Positions 47,580 to 54,945 of a stretch of DNA of 64,000 nucleotides are shown in pieces. The stretch comes from Peptoniphilus genitalis (GTDB lineage: Bacteria > Bacillota > Clostridia > Tissierellales > Peptoniphilaceae): assembly GCF_023614525.1 (NCBI RefSeq), contig NZ_CP097885.1, forward strand, positions 366,001 through 430,000. Reading direction: 5' to 3'. The notes beneath the pieces were generated by a model. It made no database searches. It was not told the origin of the DNA and saw only the letters and a program-made list of their open reading frames with translations. Made by a program: the position numbers and the translations under genes. Numbering within the stretch: position 1 is the stretch's first letter; each line of letters starts with the position of its first letter.

Positions 47580-48760
47580 GCTTCTTCAACTGCCTCGATA
47601 CCAGGAAGTTTCTTTCCTTCTAGCATTTCAAGACTTGCTCCACCACCAGTTGAGATGTGAGTTAGCTTGTCTGCCACTCCTGCCTTTTCAACAGCAGCAA
47701 CAGAGTCCCCACCACCAACGATTACTGTGGCATCAAGCTTAGCCAAAATTTTTGCAAGTTCAATAGTTCCGTGAGAGAATTCTTCAATTTCAAAAACTCC
47801 ACAAGGTCCATTTAAGACTACAGTCTTTGCCTTAGAAAGAGATCCCTCAATGTCCTTTAAACTTTCTTTTCCAATGTCGAGGATCATGTCATCTTGACCA
47901 ACATCTTCCACGTCTTTTAAAGTTCCCTTGGCATTATCAGATAATTCTGGAGCAACGATTACGTCCTTTGGAAGAATTATTTCAACATGATTTTCTGCTG
48001 CCTTTGCCATAATTTCTCTTGCAAGGTCTAGCTTGTCATCTTCTACAAGAGATTTTCCAACTTCAAGTCCCTTGGACTTTAAGAAAGTATTTGCCATGGC
48101 ACCAACAATTACTAGGACGTCAACTTTTTCTAGTAGGTTTTCAATTACTCCAATCTTGTCAGAAACCTTTGATCCACCAAGGATTGCTGCAAAAGGTTTT
48201 TCTGGATTTTTAAGGGCATCTTCAAAGTATTTAATTTCTTTTTCAACAAGAAGACCTGCACAAGATGGTAAAAATTCTGTCACACCAACATTGGATGCGT
48301 GGGCCCTGTGAGCAGTTCCAAAGGCATCATTTACAAAGATGTCGCCAAGTGATGCAAGCTTCTTTGCAAAGTCAGGGTCGTTTTTTTCTTCGCCCTTAAC
48401 AAATCTTAAATTTTCAAGTAGAGCAATTTCTCCACTTTTAAGATTTTTAACTTCTTCTATAACTTTTTCATCAACAACTTCCTTTGAAGGAATGAATTTT
48501 ACATCCTTCTTTAAAAGTTCAGCAGCTCTCTTAGCAACAGGAGCAAGAGAAAACTCTTCCTTGTACTCTCCCTTAGGTCTACCTAGATGACTCATAAGGA
48601 CTACTTTTGCGCCATTTTCTACTAAATAATCAATAGTTGGGATGGCCTTAATAATTCTGTCGTCGCCAGTAACCTTGCCGTCTTTTAGGGGAACGTTAAA
48701 GTCCACCCTAACAAGGGCAGTTTTATCATTAAAATCAAAATCTCTAATAGTTTTTTTCAC
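47576..48760 (-). CDS. pgk: Phosphoglycerate kinase
   Basis: 394 aa. RVDFNVPLKDGKVTGDDRI at the N terminus, SHLGRPKG, the hinge GGSKVSDKIGVI, and the nucleotide site GGGDSVAAVEKAG. GTG start at 48760 behind AGAGGTG. First gene of pgk-tpiA-gpmI-eno-sixA; gapA, which usually leads this cluster, is not in the window. A promoter -10 lies at 48806-48811. Confidence 0.98.
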   Translation of the reverse strand: MKKTIRDFDFNDKTALVRVDFNVPLKDGKVTGDDRIIKAIPTIDYLVENGAKVVLMSHLGRPKGEYKEEFSLAPVAKRAAELLKKDVKFIPSKEVVDEKVIEEVKNLKSGEIALLENLRFVKGEEKNDPDFAKKLASLGDIFVNDAFGTAHRAHASNVGVTEFLPSCAGLLVEKEIKYFEDALKNPEKPFAAILGGSKVSDKIGVIENLLEKVDVLVIVGAMANTFLKSKGLEVGKSLVEDDKLDLAREIMAKAAENHVEIILPKDVIVAPELSDNAKGTLKDVEDVGQDDMILDIGKESLKDIEGSLSKAKTVVLNGPCGVFEIEEFSHGTIELAKILAKLDATVIVGGGDSVAAVEKAGVADKLTHISTGGGASLEMLEGKKLPGIEAVEEA

Positions 48761-48805
48761 ATTACACCTCTTATTTTCGATTTATTACGTCAAATTATCA
48801 CTTAA

Positions 48806-48811
48806 ATTATA
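48806..48811 (-). promoter_or_regulatory. -10 element of the glycolysis operon
   Basis: TATAAT on the minus strand, 46 bp before the pgk start. The best -35 at 16 bp is TTCAAC, matching consensus at only three positions. Confidence 0.5.
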
Positions 48812-48894
48812 CCATAAATTGTTGAGAGTTGAAGTTCCACAGAAGCTTTATGAATATAAATAAAAATATAATTTTTCTTAAGTCATGTGCTATT

Positions 48895-49066
48895 AAAAAG
48901 TAATAAGTTTTTTATTGAGCTATAAGTTTTTATTGAGCTATAAGTTTTTATGAACTTACAAATTTTTATGAACTTGCAAACTTTTATTAAGTCGCAAACT
49001 TCTACTAACTTGTAAATTATTATTAGCTTGTAAACTTTTACGAACTTGTAAATTTTTGCTTAATTA
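48895..49066. repeat. Degenerate 18-bp tandem repeats
   Basis: About nine units of 17-19 bp of the type GAACTTGTAAATTTTTATT (for example GAGCTATAAGTTTTTATT twice in a row, then GAACTTACAAATTTTTAT). They fill the gap between the pgk promoter and the cupin terminator. No gene is in the gap 48761-49124. Confidence 0.8.
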
Positions 49067-49104
49067 TAAAAATTAAAGGCAGGTTGATAAAATAATCACC
49101 TGCC
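49067..49104 (-). terminator. Terminator after the cupin gene
   Basis: GGCAGGT / ACCTGCC stem with a TTTAATTTTT tail on the minus strand, about 20 bp after the stop. Confidence 0.75.
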
Positions 49105-49124
49105 TATCTTAGCTAAATATATTC

Positions 49125-49367
49125 TTAAATTATTACTTTTATAACCATCAAATCGCTATCCTCAAGAGCCTTAAGAACATAGATTTCATGAGAATCCATT
49201 GTGATTATATCACCTGGGATTATTATCTGGTTTCCCTTCTTTTCCTTAAAATCTAACTTGCCCTTATAAATTACAAGTACTACACTTTTATCTGGCTTGT
49301 GCCTTGGTATTTCTTCGCACTTTTTGATTTGTAGGCGAGTTATTTGTAAATTACCCTCATCCACCAA
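49125..49367 (-). CDS. Small cupin-domain protein, start uncertain
   Basis: 80 aa as read from TTG 49367, with a conserved cupin core: KPDKSVVLVIYKGKLDFKEK then GDIITMDSHEIYVLKAL. There is no good ribosome site at this start. In-frame coding-like sequence (IIANILDGKFEHL) extends upstream to a TAA. An ATG AGA AAA AAT ATT AAA start lies just upstream in another frame, joined through a run of six A. One extra A would fuse MRKNIK with this frame and give a normal-length cupin of about 97 aa. It may therefore be a slipped or frameshifted gene. Ligand unknown. Confidence 0.6.
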   Translation of the reverse strand: MVDEGNLQITRLQIKKCEEIPRHKPDKSVVLVIYKGKLDFKEKKGNQIIIPGDIITMDSHEIYVLKALEDSDLMVIKVII

Positions 49368-49479
49368 ATGCTCAAATTTGCCGTCTAAAATATTCGCAAT
49401 TATTTTTTAATATTTTTTCTCATTGTTGATGACCATTACCATAAAAAATTGGTATACAATAAATTTTTACAAACACAAT

Positions 49480-50052
49480 TTATCTCAGATTTTTTACAAT
49501 TTTCTTTAACTCAGGCAAGACCTCCTCTATAAAAAAAGGATTTTTTGCTATCCACCTGTTGTTTAGAGGACTTGGGTGGACTATTGGAAAATATTCTGGC
49601 AAAAATTCTTTGTAAGATTTTACTGTTTCAGTTAAATTTTTCTTAAATTTATCCTTCAAATAAAACTTTTGAGCATAGGCTCCTATCAAAATGGTTAACT
49701 TTATATCCTTCAATTCATTTAATAATAGTGGATGGTATTCTTTTGCAATAAAAGATCTAGGAGCCTTGTCGCCCGATTTTCCCTTTCCAGGATAATAAAA
49801 ATCCATTGGAATTATAGAAAAATCTTCACTATGGAGGACGTCTTCCGATATACCCAACCATTTGACAAGATTTTCCCCACTCTTATCATTAAATAAAATA
49901 CCAGTTTCTTCAACCCTTTCCCCAGGAGCTTGCCCAATTATCAAAATTTTTGATTTTGGATTTAGCTGGAATATTGGGTTAATTCCTCTATTTGTGTAGA
50001 TTTCATTTCTGCGATCTTCTCTTAATTTTTTAATAATGAGTTTTTCTTTCAT
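49480..50052 (-). CDS. Uracil-DNA glycosylase-family protein
   Basis: 190 aa. Motif GQAPG (40-44) corresponds to the water-activating loop of the UDG superfamily, and HPSPLNNRW (about 159-167) to the second active-site loop. MDFYYPGKGKSGD is the middle conserved segment. The overall pattern resembles the bacterial uracil-DNA glycosylase-like family of unknown exact substrate more than Ung. It probably removes or recognises uracil in DNA. The gene stands alone with an unremarkable upstream gap. Confidence 0.82.
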   Translation of the reverse strand: MKEKLIIKKLREDRRNEIYTNRGINPIFQLNPKSKILIIGQAPGERVEETGILFNDKSGENLVKWLGISEDVLHSEDFSIIPMDFYYPGKGKSGDKAPRSFIAKEYHPLLLNELKDIKLTILIGAYAQKFYLKDKFKKNLTETVKSYKEFLPEYFPIVHPSPLNNRWIAKNPFFIEEVLPELKKIVKNLR

Positions 50053-50166
50053 AATTCTGCCATCACTTTCATTAGAATTAGAACCTTACCAAGCTTTAGG
50101 ACAAGTAACAATTTTCGTAAAAAATCTATTCTTAGCCTAGTAAAACTTTCAACTTATGTAAGATTA

Positions 50167-50265
50167 TTACCCATTTTTGTCTTGACTCTCATCATGAATT
50201 GCATAATCTACTATCATTCCTTGTGATATTAGATTTTCTTTTATAAATCTTTCAATTATGCTTTT
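50167..50265 (-). pseudogene. Relaxase (MobA/MobL type) internal fragment
   Basis: Read on the minus strand: SIIERFIKENLISQGMIVDY then AIHDESQDKNG and a stop. This matches the MobA/MobL relaxase segment that precedes the histidine triad (FVKENFVxxGMIADxAIHD...), as I know the family. It has no start. Its upstream end is joined directly to the 3' end of the DUF3847-like gene at 50256, out of frame by one base, so a deletion has fused the two. Confidence 0.6.
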
Positions 50266-50513
50266 GTCTTTGTTGCTTCTTCTAGTAGGATTTTTATTTC
50301 TTCATCTGTTAGTTCTTCTGCATTTTCTATAAGGCTCTCTAAGATTGGTCTTCTTGTTATTAGCCTATGAGTTCTTTCTTTTTTTCTTTTTACTGTGTTT
50401 TGTTTTAATATCTTTTGTTCTTGATTTTTTAGTTGCCTTAATCTTTCTTCTGTATCGTCAATTTTATCATTTATTTCTTTTGACTCTTGTCTTATTTGTT
50501 CTGAATCTTTCAT
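50256..50513 (-). CDS. DUF3847-like small protein, copy A (3' end altered)
   Basis: 85 aa, highly charged. An N-terminal helix with DTEERLRQLKNQEQKILKQ, then KERTHRLITRRPILESLI and ELTDEEIKILLEEATKTK. This resembles the DUF3847 proteins found beside relaxase genes on mobilizable elements. RBS AGGAG precedes ATG 50513. Relative to copy B the last 14 residues are missing and the frame ends one codon after the junction with relaxase sequence. Whether the shortened protein works is unknown. Confidence 0.65.
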   Translation of the reverse strand: MKDSEQIRQESKEINDKIDDTEERLRQLKNQEQKILKQNTVKRKKERTHRLITRRPILESLIENAEELTDEEIKILLEEATKTKA

Positions 50514-50550
50514 ATAACACTCCTTTCCTGTATAAAAAAAGACGATAAAG
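50265..50550 (-). repeat. Direct repeat around ABC-F gene, copy A
   Basis: About 280 bp nearly identical (I judge about 90%) to 52533-52808. It covers the DUF3847 coding part and the terminator/leader just upstream. Same orientation in both copies. Confidence 0.8.
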
Positions 50551-50570
50551 ATACCATCTTCCCGTCTTTA
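50533..50570 (-). terminator. Terminator-like hairpin before copy A
   Basis: AAAGACG / CGTCTTT stem with a long AT loop and seven T on the minus strand. It would end transcripts from the ABC-F gene that pass the first terminator. Confidence 0.55.
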
Positions 50571-50638
50571 GCTTTACTCTCGACTTAAATATTAGATTTA
50601 AAATATTAATTTAATACTATCATCTCCATTTTGGTATG

Positions 50639-50670
50639 AAAAAAGCACCTACCAATGTAGATGCTAAAAT
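50639..50670 (-). terminator. Terminator after the ABC-F gene
   Basis: AGCATC / GGTGCT stem and TTTTTT on the minus strand, directly after the stop at 50671. Confidence 0.7.
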
Positions 50671-52272
50671 TTATTTTTTTCTTTCTTCAATGAGTTTATT
50701 ATATTCATCTTCTAGTTTTTTTCTCTCCTCTTTAGGTAACTCCATTGCTAGTCTAGAACTTATGGAAGATATTCTAAAATCAAGTAATAAACTATTTCTA
50801 TCCTTGCCATTTATTGTCTTGTTATTTCTACTTTTATATTGTGATAAATTACCTTTAAAACTTTTGATTCTTTTATCTTCTATAATTAAAAGTGTATCTG
50901 CTAGATTATTTATAAACTCCTCATCATGACTTACAAATATAAATGGTCTATCATAAGATTTCAATAGATTTTCTAAACTTTCTATTGCTCTTATATCTAA
51001 AAAGTTTGTTGGTTCATCAAAAATAAGATAGTTAAAGTTAGAAGTTAATATTTTAGCCAGTTTTACCTTTGCTTTTTCTCCATCACTTAAAATACTTACA
51101 ATCTTGTAAACATCATTAGTCTTAAATCCTAATCTTGCAAGAACAATTCTTGTCATTGTTTCATCATATATAGACGTATTTATTACATTTGCTAAGATAT
51201 CAATGTCTTCTTCTAAAATATCACTCATTTGACTAAAATAACCTATTTTAAGATTTGGATGCACCCATACATTTTCTTGATTGAGAATCATATTTAAAAG
51301 GGTGGTTTTTCCACTTCCATTTTCTCCTATAAGAGCTGTTTTTGAATTATTTTTTATTTGAAAGTTGGATTTTTCAAATAAAATCTTATTTCCGAACTCT
51401 TTCTTTAGATTTTCTCCTCTTATCAAAACTTTAGAGTGGAGTTGTTTATTATCTGGAATGGATAGTTGTATTTCTGTTTCTTCTTTAGGTTTTTCTTTTA
51501 CTTCTAGTTGATTTATTCTGGATTCTACAGATTTTACTTGTTTATCTAGTTTTTTCTTGTTTTCTTGACCGCCCATCTTATGGAGTCTTGCTTCTGAGTT
51601 TCCCATCCTTTTAGGAGTGGTCCTTACTTTTGATGATTGATCTTTTATATTTATAGCTAAATTTTCAAGTCTTCTTTTTTCTTTTATATAATTTGAATAC
51701 TCTTTTTCTTTAAACTTAAGTCTTCTCTCTCTTTCTTCAAGATAGAATTTGTAGTCCCCATTATATTCTTCAATTTTTCCGTTCTTTAATTCTAAAATCT
51801 TTTTACAAGTTCTATTTATGAAATCACGATCATGGGAAATTAGAAGATATCCTACTTTTCTTGAATTTAGCTTTTCTATAAGTTCTTCTTTTTGCTTTAA
51901 GTCTAAGTGAGATGTAGGCTCGTCGATTAATAAAAATTTAAAACTATCTGATAATAGGTCTGTTAGCTTTAATCTTTGCTCTTCGCCGGGACTATAGTTG
52001 TCATTAGCCCTTAACTGTGATTTAGAGTAGATTTCATCAGAAAAGTATTTGACTTTACTGTCATAATTTAATAAATAACCCAGTTCTCTATCCACTCTTA
52101 CTTGACCAGTACAGTCTTTATCTAAGCCTAATATTATTCTTAAAAGAGTAGTTTTACCCGTTCCATTCTCACCTATTAAGGCTATCTTATCATTTTCATT
52201 TATTGATAAGCTATCAATTTTAAATAGCTTTCTATCTTGTAAAGTTTTTATTAAGTTTTGTATATATATCAT
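50671..52272 (-). CDS. ABC-F family ATPase (antibiotic-resistance type)
   Basis: 533 aa, two ABC domains without membrane helices. First: Walker A GENGTGKTT (about 34-42), signature SPGEEQRLKL, Walker B FLLIDEPTSHLD. A charged linker (about 185-275) with TPKRMGNSEARLHKMGG. Second: GENGSGKTT, signature LSDGEKAKVKL, Walker B YLIFDEPTNFLD. The long interdomain linker is the part that reaches the ribosome in the ARE subgroup (Vga/Lsa/Msr-like) and displaces drugs. ATG 52272 has AGGAGG. A leader peptide and hairpins upstream suggest drug-inducible control. Flanked by direct repeats of a mobile-element gene. Exact class not assignable by eye. Confidence 0.82.
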   Translation of the reverse strand: MIYIQNLIKTLQDRKLFKIDSLSINENDKIALIGENGTGKTTLLRIILGLDKDCTGQVRVDRELGYLLNYDSKVKYFSDEIYSKSQLRANDNYSPGEEQRLKLTDLLSDSFKFLLIDEPTSHLDLKQKEELIEKLNSRKVGYLLISHDRDFINRTCKKILELKNGKIEEYNGDYKFYLEERERRLKFKEKEYSNYIKEKRRLENLAINIKDQSSKVRTTPKRMGNSEARLHKMGGQENKKKLDKQVKSVESRINQLEVKEKPKEETEIQLSIPDNKQLHSKVLIRGENLKKEFGNKILFEKSNFQIKNNSKTALIGENGSGKTTLLNMILNQENVWVHPNLKIGYFSQMSDILEEDIDILANVINTSIYDETMTRIVLARLGFKTNDVYKIVSILSDGEKAKVKLAKILTSNFNYLIFDEPTNFLDIRAIESLENLLKSYDRPFIFVSHDEEFINNLADTLLIIEDKRIKSFKGNLSQYKSRNNKTINGKDRNSLLLDFRISSISSRLAMELPKEERKKLEDEYNKLIEERKK

Positions 52273-52274
52273 AA

Positions 52275-52310
52275 ATCCTCCTATGCTTTTTTGAGAGGAT
52301 TTCTTTTCCT
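52275..52310 (-). promoter_or_regulatory. Alternative hairpins in the ABC-F leader
   Basis: On the minus strand GAGAGGA pairs with TCCTCTC, which lies right after the leader-peptide stop. Alternatively ATCCTC pairs with GAGGAT, which includes the AGGAGG ribosome site of the ABC-F gene. The two pairings exclude each other, so leader translation could switch ribosome-site access. No T run follows the first hairpin. Confidence 0.5.
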
Positions 52311-52313
52311 CTC

Positions 52314-52346
52314 TTAGTTACTTAGAAAACTATTTGTATTAATCAT
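52314..52346 (-). CDS. Leader peptide of the ABC-F gene
   Basis: Ten codons, MINTNSFLSN, with AGGAGG 8 nt before the ATG (52346). It ends 42 bp upstream of the ABC-F start, immediately before the alternative hairpins. Short leaders of this kind control erm, msr, vga and cat genes by ribosome stalling on the inducing drug. Confidence 0.65.
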   Translation of the reverse strand: MINTNSFLSN

Positions 52347-52487
52347 TTATCTGTACCTCCTAATACTATTTTTATAATATATACCCCATTCAGAATACTA
52401 AAATCCCTCTATTTTATTATACAAAAAGTATTTTTATCCTAATATTATTTCATAATCTTATAATCAGACTGTTCGTATTTATTTTTC

Positions 52488-52778
52488 TTAATTTCCTTTC
52501 ATTATTCTTAGTGTTTCTTTAAATTCTTTTGTCTTTGTTGCTTCTTCTAATAGGATTTTTATTTCTTCATCTGTTAGTTCTTCTGCATTTTCTATAAGAC
52601 TTTCTAAGATTGGTCTTCTTGTTATTAGCCTATGAGTTCTTTCTTTTCTTTTTTTTACTATGTCTTGTTTTAATATCTTTTGTTCTTGAATTTTTAGTTA
52701 CCTTAATCTTTCTTCTGTATGGTCAATTTTGTCTTTTATTTCTTTTGACTCTTGTCTTAATTGTTCTAATTTTTTCAT
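52488..52778 (-). pseudogene. DUF3847-like gene, copy B, nonsense mutation
   Basis: Reads MKKLEQLRQESKEIKDKIDH then TEERLR, a TAA at 52700-52698 where copy A has CAA, then LKIQEQKILKQDIVKKRKER and onward to EFKETLRIMKGN and stop. One C-to-T change killed it. It retains the full C terminus, showing what copy A lost. RBS GGAG upstream. About 96 codons. Confidence 0.75.
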
Positions 52779-52808
52779 ATAAATCTCCTTTCTTGTATTA
52801 AAAAAGAC
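52533..52808 (-). repeat. Direct repeat around ABC-F gene, copy B
   Basis: Partner of 50265-50550, same orientation. The two copies flank the ABC-F gene and its leader. Confidence 0.8.
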
Positions 52809-52842
52809 GACTAGTTTTTACTTTTCTAATCGTCTTTTTTCT
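52799..52842. terminator. Bidirectional terminator
   Basis: AAAAAGACGA / TCGTCTTTTTT stem with a 20-bp AT-rich loop; T runs on both strands. Lies between DUF3847 copy B and a small coding remnant. Confidence 0.65.
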
Positions 52843-52932
52843 AAATGTTATACATTTCTATATTACATTTTAGTTTTACGTTTTCTATATATCTTTCCAT
52901 GTAATCCCAATCTGGAATGTTATAACTTTTTG
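52841..52932 (-). pseudogene. C-terminal coding remnant, family unrecognised
   Basis: Read on the minus strand, KSYNIPDWDYMERYIENVKL then KCNIEMYNI and a stop. The IPDWDYMExYI stretch looks like the conserved tail of a larger protein. Nothing upstream continues the frame. No function can be given. Confidence 0.35.
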
Positions 52933-52949
52933 TTTATCTTTTTTATCAT

Positions 52950-53306
52950 ATTTTTCTCACAAAGATAAAAGATGTAGCCAGATTCTTAGATGATCATTTC
53001 GCCATGAATGTAAACCAAGAAACTCTTGAAAAAATATCTACAATGAGCGGGACTAAATTAAAAAATCTATTCAAAGAAAAATATGGTCAGAGCATTACAG
53101 AATACACCCAAAGAAAAAGAATGAATGTAGCTGAAACTCTTCTCTTAAATACCAAACTTCCTATAAAAGAAATAGCTCAATCTGTTGGATACTCATCCCA
53201 TAGCAAATTTTCCATTTATTACAAAAGATACAAGGGAAAACTTCCTAGTGAAGTTCGTAATTTGACTTGCGACCACCACAATTTAAATTGTGATTGCAGT
53301 GATTAA
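52950..53306 (+). pseudogene. AraC-family regulator, 5'-truncated
   Basis: The frame is coding from about 52950 (LTKIKDVARFLDDHFA) and the longest ATG-started part is 53004-53306. It encodes the C-terminal double helix-turn-helix: ETLEKISTMSGTKLKNLFKE and IKEIAQSVGYSSHSKFSIYY, with KRYKGKLPSEVR. The first ATG has no ribosome site and the N-terminal ligand domain (about 200 residues) is missing. The only plus-strand gene remnant here. A DNA-binding fragment could still be made, but I judge it a remnant. Confidence 0.7.
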
Positions 53307-53334
53307 ACTAATTTTTTATACGCCTTTATCTTAT

Positions 53335-53489
53335 ATGAATTTGCATGTATAGATATTTGTATAGGAATGGTTCTAGTCTTGTTTTTTAGATATGCTCACA
53401 TTAATTATATTGAAGTTTCTTTCGCTTAAATTTCCCTCTAACCTATCTTCATATAACTGTTCATGGCTTCTATCTATTTCTGATAATTG
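53335..53489 (-). pseudogene. Remnant of a large serine recombinase, C-terminal part
   Basis: Read on the minus strand: QLSEIDRSHEQLYEDRLEGN then LSERNFNILM, a stop, and further codons to another stop. The pattern IDxxxxxLYEDRLEGxLSERxF matches the coiled-coil region of TndX/TnpX-like large serine recombinases as I know them. No catalytic domain is left. It supports an older element in this spot. Confidence 0.5.
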
Positions 53490-53564
53490 GTTTTTTTAAG
53501 CTACAGCCCCTTAAAACAAATAGCCAAGAAGTCGAATTGAACATTACAAGTTATGAATTTCTAG

Positions 53565-54062
53565 TTAAACCAAAACGGTCAGTAAATATGCCAAAATTAG
53601 GCTCACGAAAAAGAAGATTATAATTTTTGCAATCTGACTTTTCCCATTAAAACCAAAATTATCATAACCCTTAGCACCAACCGTCTCTGGGTAAACTTTA
53701 GTCGGCAATTTTAACTTGGTAAGCATGAGATAATCAAAAAAGATAATATCAAAAAGCTTATATCCTTCAAATAGTATTAAAAATCTAACAAAGGCTTGCT
53801 GAAAAGTTAAACTAAATTTTACTGTATCAACAATTGCCCAGCCTAGAACGGCTGCAATGGCTAGCAATCCAAGTATCATGATAAGTCCGCCGATTATATT
53901 GATCCAAATCGGTTTATCTGGCAACTTACTCATCATAACTTTGATATCATCGGGTGCACCGAAATGCTTCGAGCCAAATTTCGGTATAATAAGTATAAAA
54001 TTCACCATCATAATTGATGCTGTTAAGCAGATGATGAGTAACATTCCAAGTGTTTTCATCAA
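53565..54062 (-). CDS. Four-helix membrane protein of unknown function
   Basis: 165 aa with hydrophobic helices at about 5-27, 57-82, 88-110 and 143-164. TTG 54062 has AGGAGG at ideal distance; ATG 54059 is an alternative. Conserved-looking stretch FEGYKLFDIIFFDYLMLTKL in the middle. I do not recognise a family with certainty; similar hypothetical membrane proteins occur in clostridia. It stands alone between element remnants and appears intact. Confidence 0.6.
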   Translation of the reverse strand: MMKTLGMLLIICLTASIMMVNFILIIPKFGSKHFGAPDDIKVMMSKLPDKPIWINIIGGLIMILGLLAIAAVLGWAIVDTVKFSLTFQQAFVRFLILFEGYKLFDIIFFDYLMLTKLKLPTKVYPETVGAKGYDNFGFNGKSQIAKIIIFFFVSLILAYLLTVLV

Positions 54063-54087
54063 TTTAGTTCACCTCCTCTTTATCTTA

Positions 54088-54330
54088 TTATTCTAGGTGT
54101 TTTTTTAAATTCTTTTGTCTTTGTTGCTTTTCTAGGATTTTTATTTCTTCATCTGTTAAATCTTCTACATTTTCTATAAGGCTTTCTAAGATTTCTCCTA
54201 TTGTTATGAGCCTATAAGTTCTTTCTTTTCTTCTTTTTATTATGTCTTGTTTTAATATCTTCTTTTCTTGATTTTTTAGTTGTCTTAATCTCTCTTCTGT
54301 ATCTTCTATTTTAGTTTTCTTTAAATTGAT
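54088..54330 (-). pseudogene. DUF3847-like gene, copy C, decayed
   Basis: Reads KIEDTEERLRQLKNQEKKIL then KQDIIKRRKERTYRLI and DLTDEEIKIL, after which the frame shifts (KQQRQKNLKKHLE instead of EEATKTKEF). The N-terminal start is lost; upstream codons do not match copies A and B. More diverged than A is from B, so it is an older copy. Confidence 0.7.
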
Positions 54331-54369
54331 TTTATTGTATAGCTTAATAATTCTATTAATCCAATTATA

Positions 54370-54404
54370 AAAATTAAACTGGGATTCATACCAAACCCCA
54401 GTTT
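54370..54404 (-). terminator. Terminator of the metG 3' fragment
   Basis: AAACTGGG / CCCAGTTT stem with a 12-bp loop and AATTTTT tail on the minus strand, 19 bp after the fragment's stop. It is probably the original metG terminator. Confidence 0.75.
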
Positions 54405-54422
54405 CATAATTATCATGTTCTT

Positions 54423-54896
54423 TTAATATAATTTTGCTCCTGCTGGGATTTTGTCCTCTAGCATTACAAGATTTAATAATTCTTCGCCGTCGTAATCGCA
54501 TACTGCTGATAGAAGCATACCGCAAGAGTCCACTCCCATCATCTTTCTTGGTGGAAGATTTGTTATAGCAACAAGAGTCTTGCCAATTAATTCTTCTGCT
54601 TCATAAAAGTTTTTGATGCCTGATAGGATTGTCCTATATTCTCCTGATCCATCATCAAGTGTAAACTTAAGAAGTTTTTTAGATTTTGGAACTTCTTCAC
54701 AGTTCTTAACTTTTACAACTCTGAAGTCAGATTTTGAGAAGGTATCAAAGTCTACCATGTCTTCAAATAGAGGTTCAACCTTTACCTTTGACATGTCAAG
54801 CTTTACACTTGTCTTTTCATCTGCAGCCTTGTTAGCTTTTATTTCAGCAACTTCAGCTCCAAGTGGTTTCATTGTTGGGAAAATCCCCTCTACCTT
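54423..54896 (-). pseudogene. metG: 3' fragment of methionyl-tRNA synthetase (tRNA-binding domain)
   Basis: The reading frame begins at about 54896 (KVEGIFP) and has an ATG at 54872 that would give 149 aa. The body is an EMAP/Trbp111-type tRNA-binding domain: DFRVVKVKNCEEVPKSKKLL, IKNFYEAEELIGKTLVAITN, LPPRKMMGVDSCGMLLSA and PAGAKLY at the end. In Firmicutes this is the C-terminal dimerisation/tRNA-binding domain of MetG. The catalytic part is absent: the frame hits a stop upstream and the integrase gene begins. The element has split metG in its linker. A weak GAGGGG site before ATG 54872 might allow a free Trbp111-like protein. Confidence 0.75.
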
Positions 54897-54912
54897 AGAT
54901 AATTGTCTAAAT
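54897..54912. other. Candidate recombination core at the element boundary
   Basis: AGATAATTGTCTAAAT, an imperfect inverted repeat (AGA..TCT), lies exactly where metG-like coding stops and element-like sequence begins. Its partner at the other element end is outside the window. Confidence 0.35.
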
Positions 54913-54945
54913 CTCTATAAAAGTCTATTTTATGGTACTTCTCCA

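Noticed and set aside
48895..49066. CRISPR array
   Set aside because: Units are only 17-19 bp, contiguous without unique spacers, and diverged; no cas genes nearby.
52610..52801. 63-aa plus-strand open frame rich in Leu and Phe
   Set aside because: It is the antisense shadow of the DUF3847-like pseudogene copy B; the same shadow occurs opposite copy A at 50345-50548.
54088..54525. 145-aa open frame as a single gene
   Set aside because: Its first third overlaps the metG fragment out of frame; only the part matching DUF3847 is real coding history.
54423..54872. Free-standing CsaA/Trbp111 tRNA-binding chaperone gene
   Set aside because: Coding similarity continues upstream of the ATG (KVEGIFP), the ribosome site is weak, and an integrase end abuts it, so a truncated metG is more likely, though independent translation remains possible.
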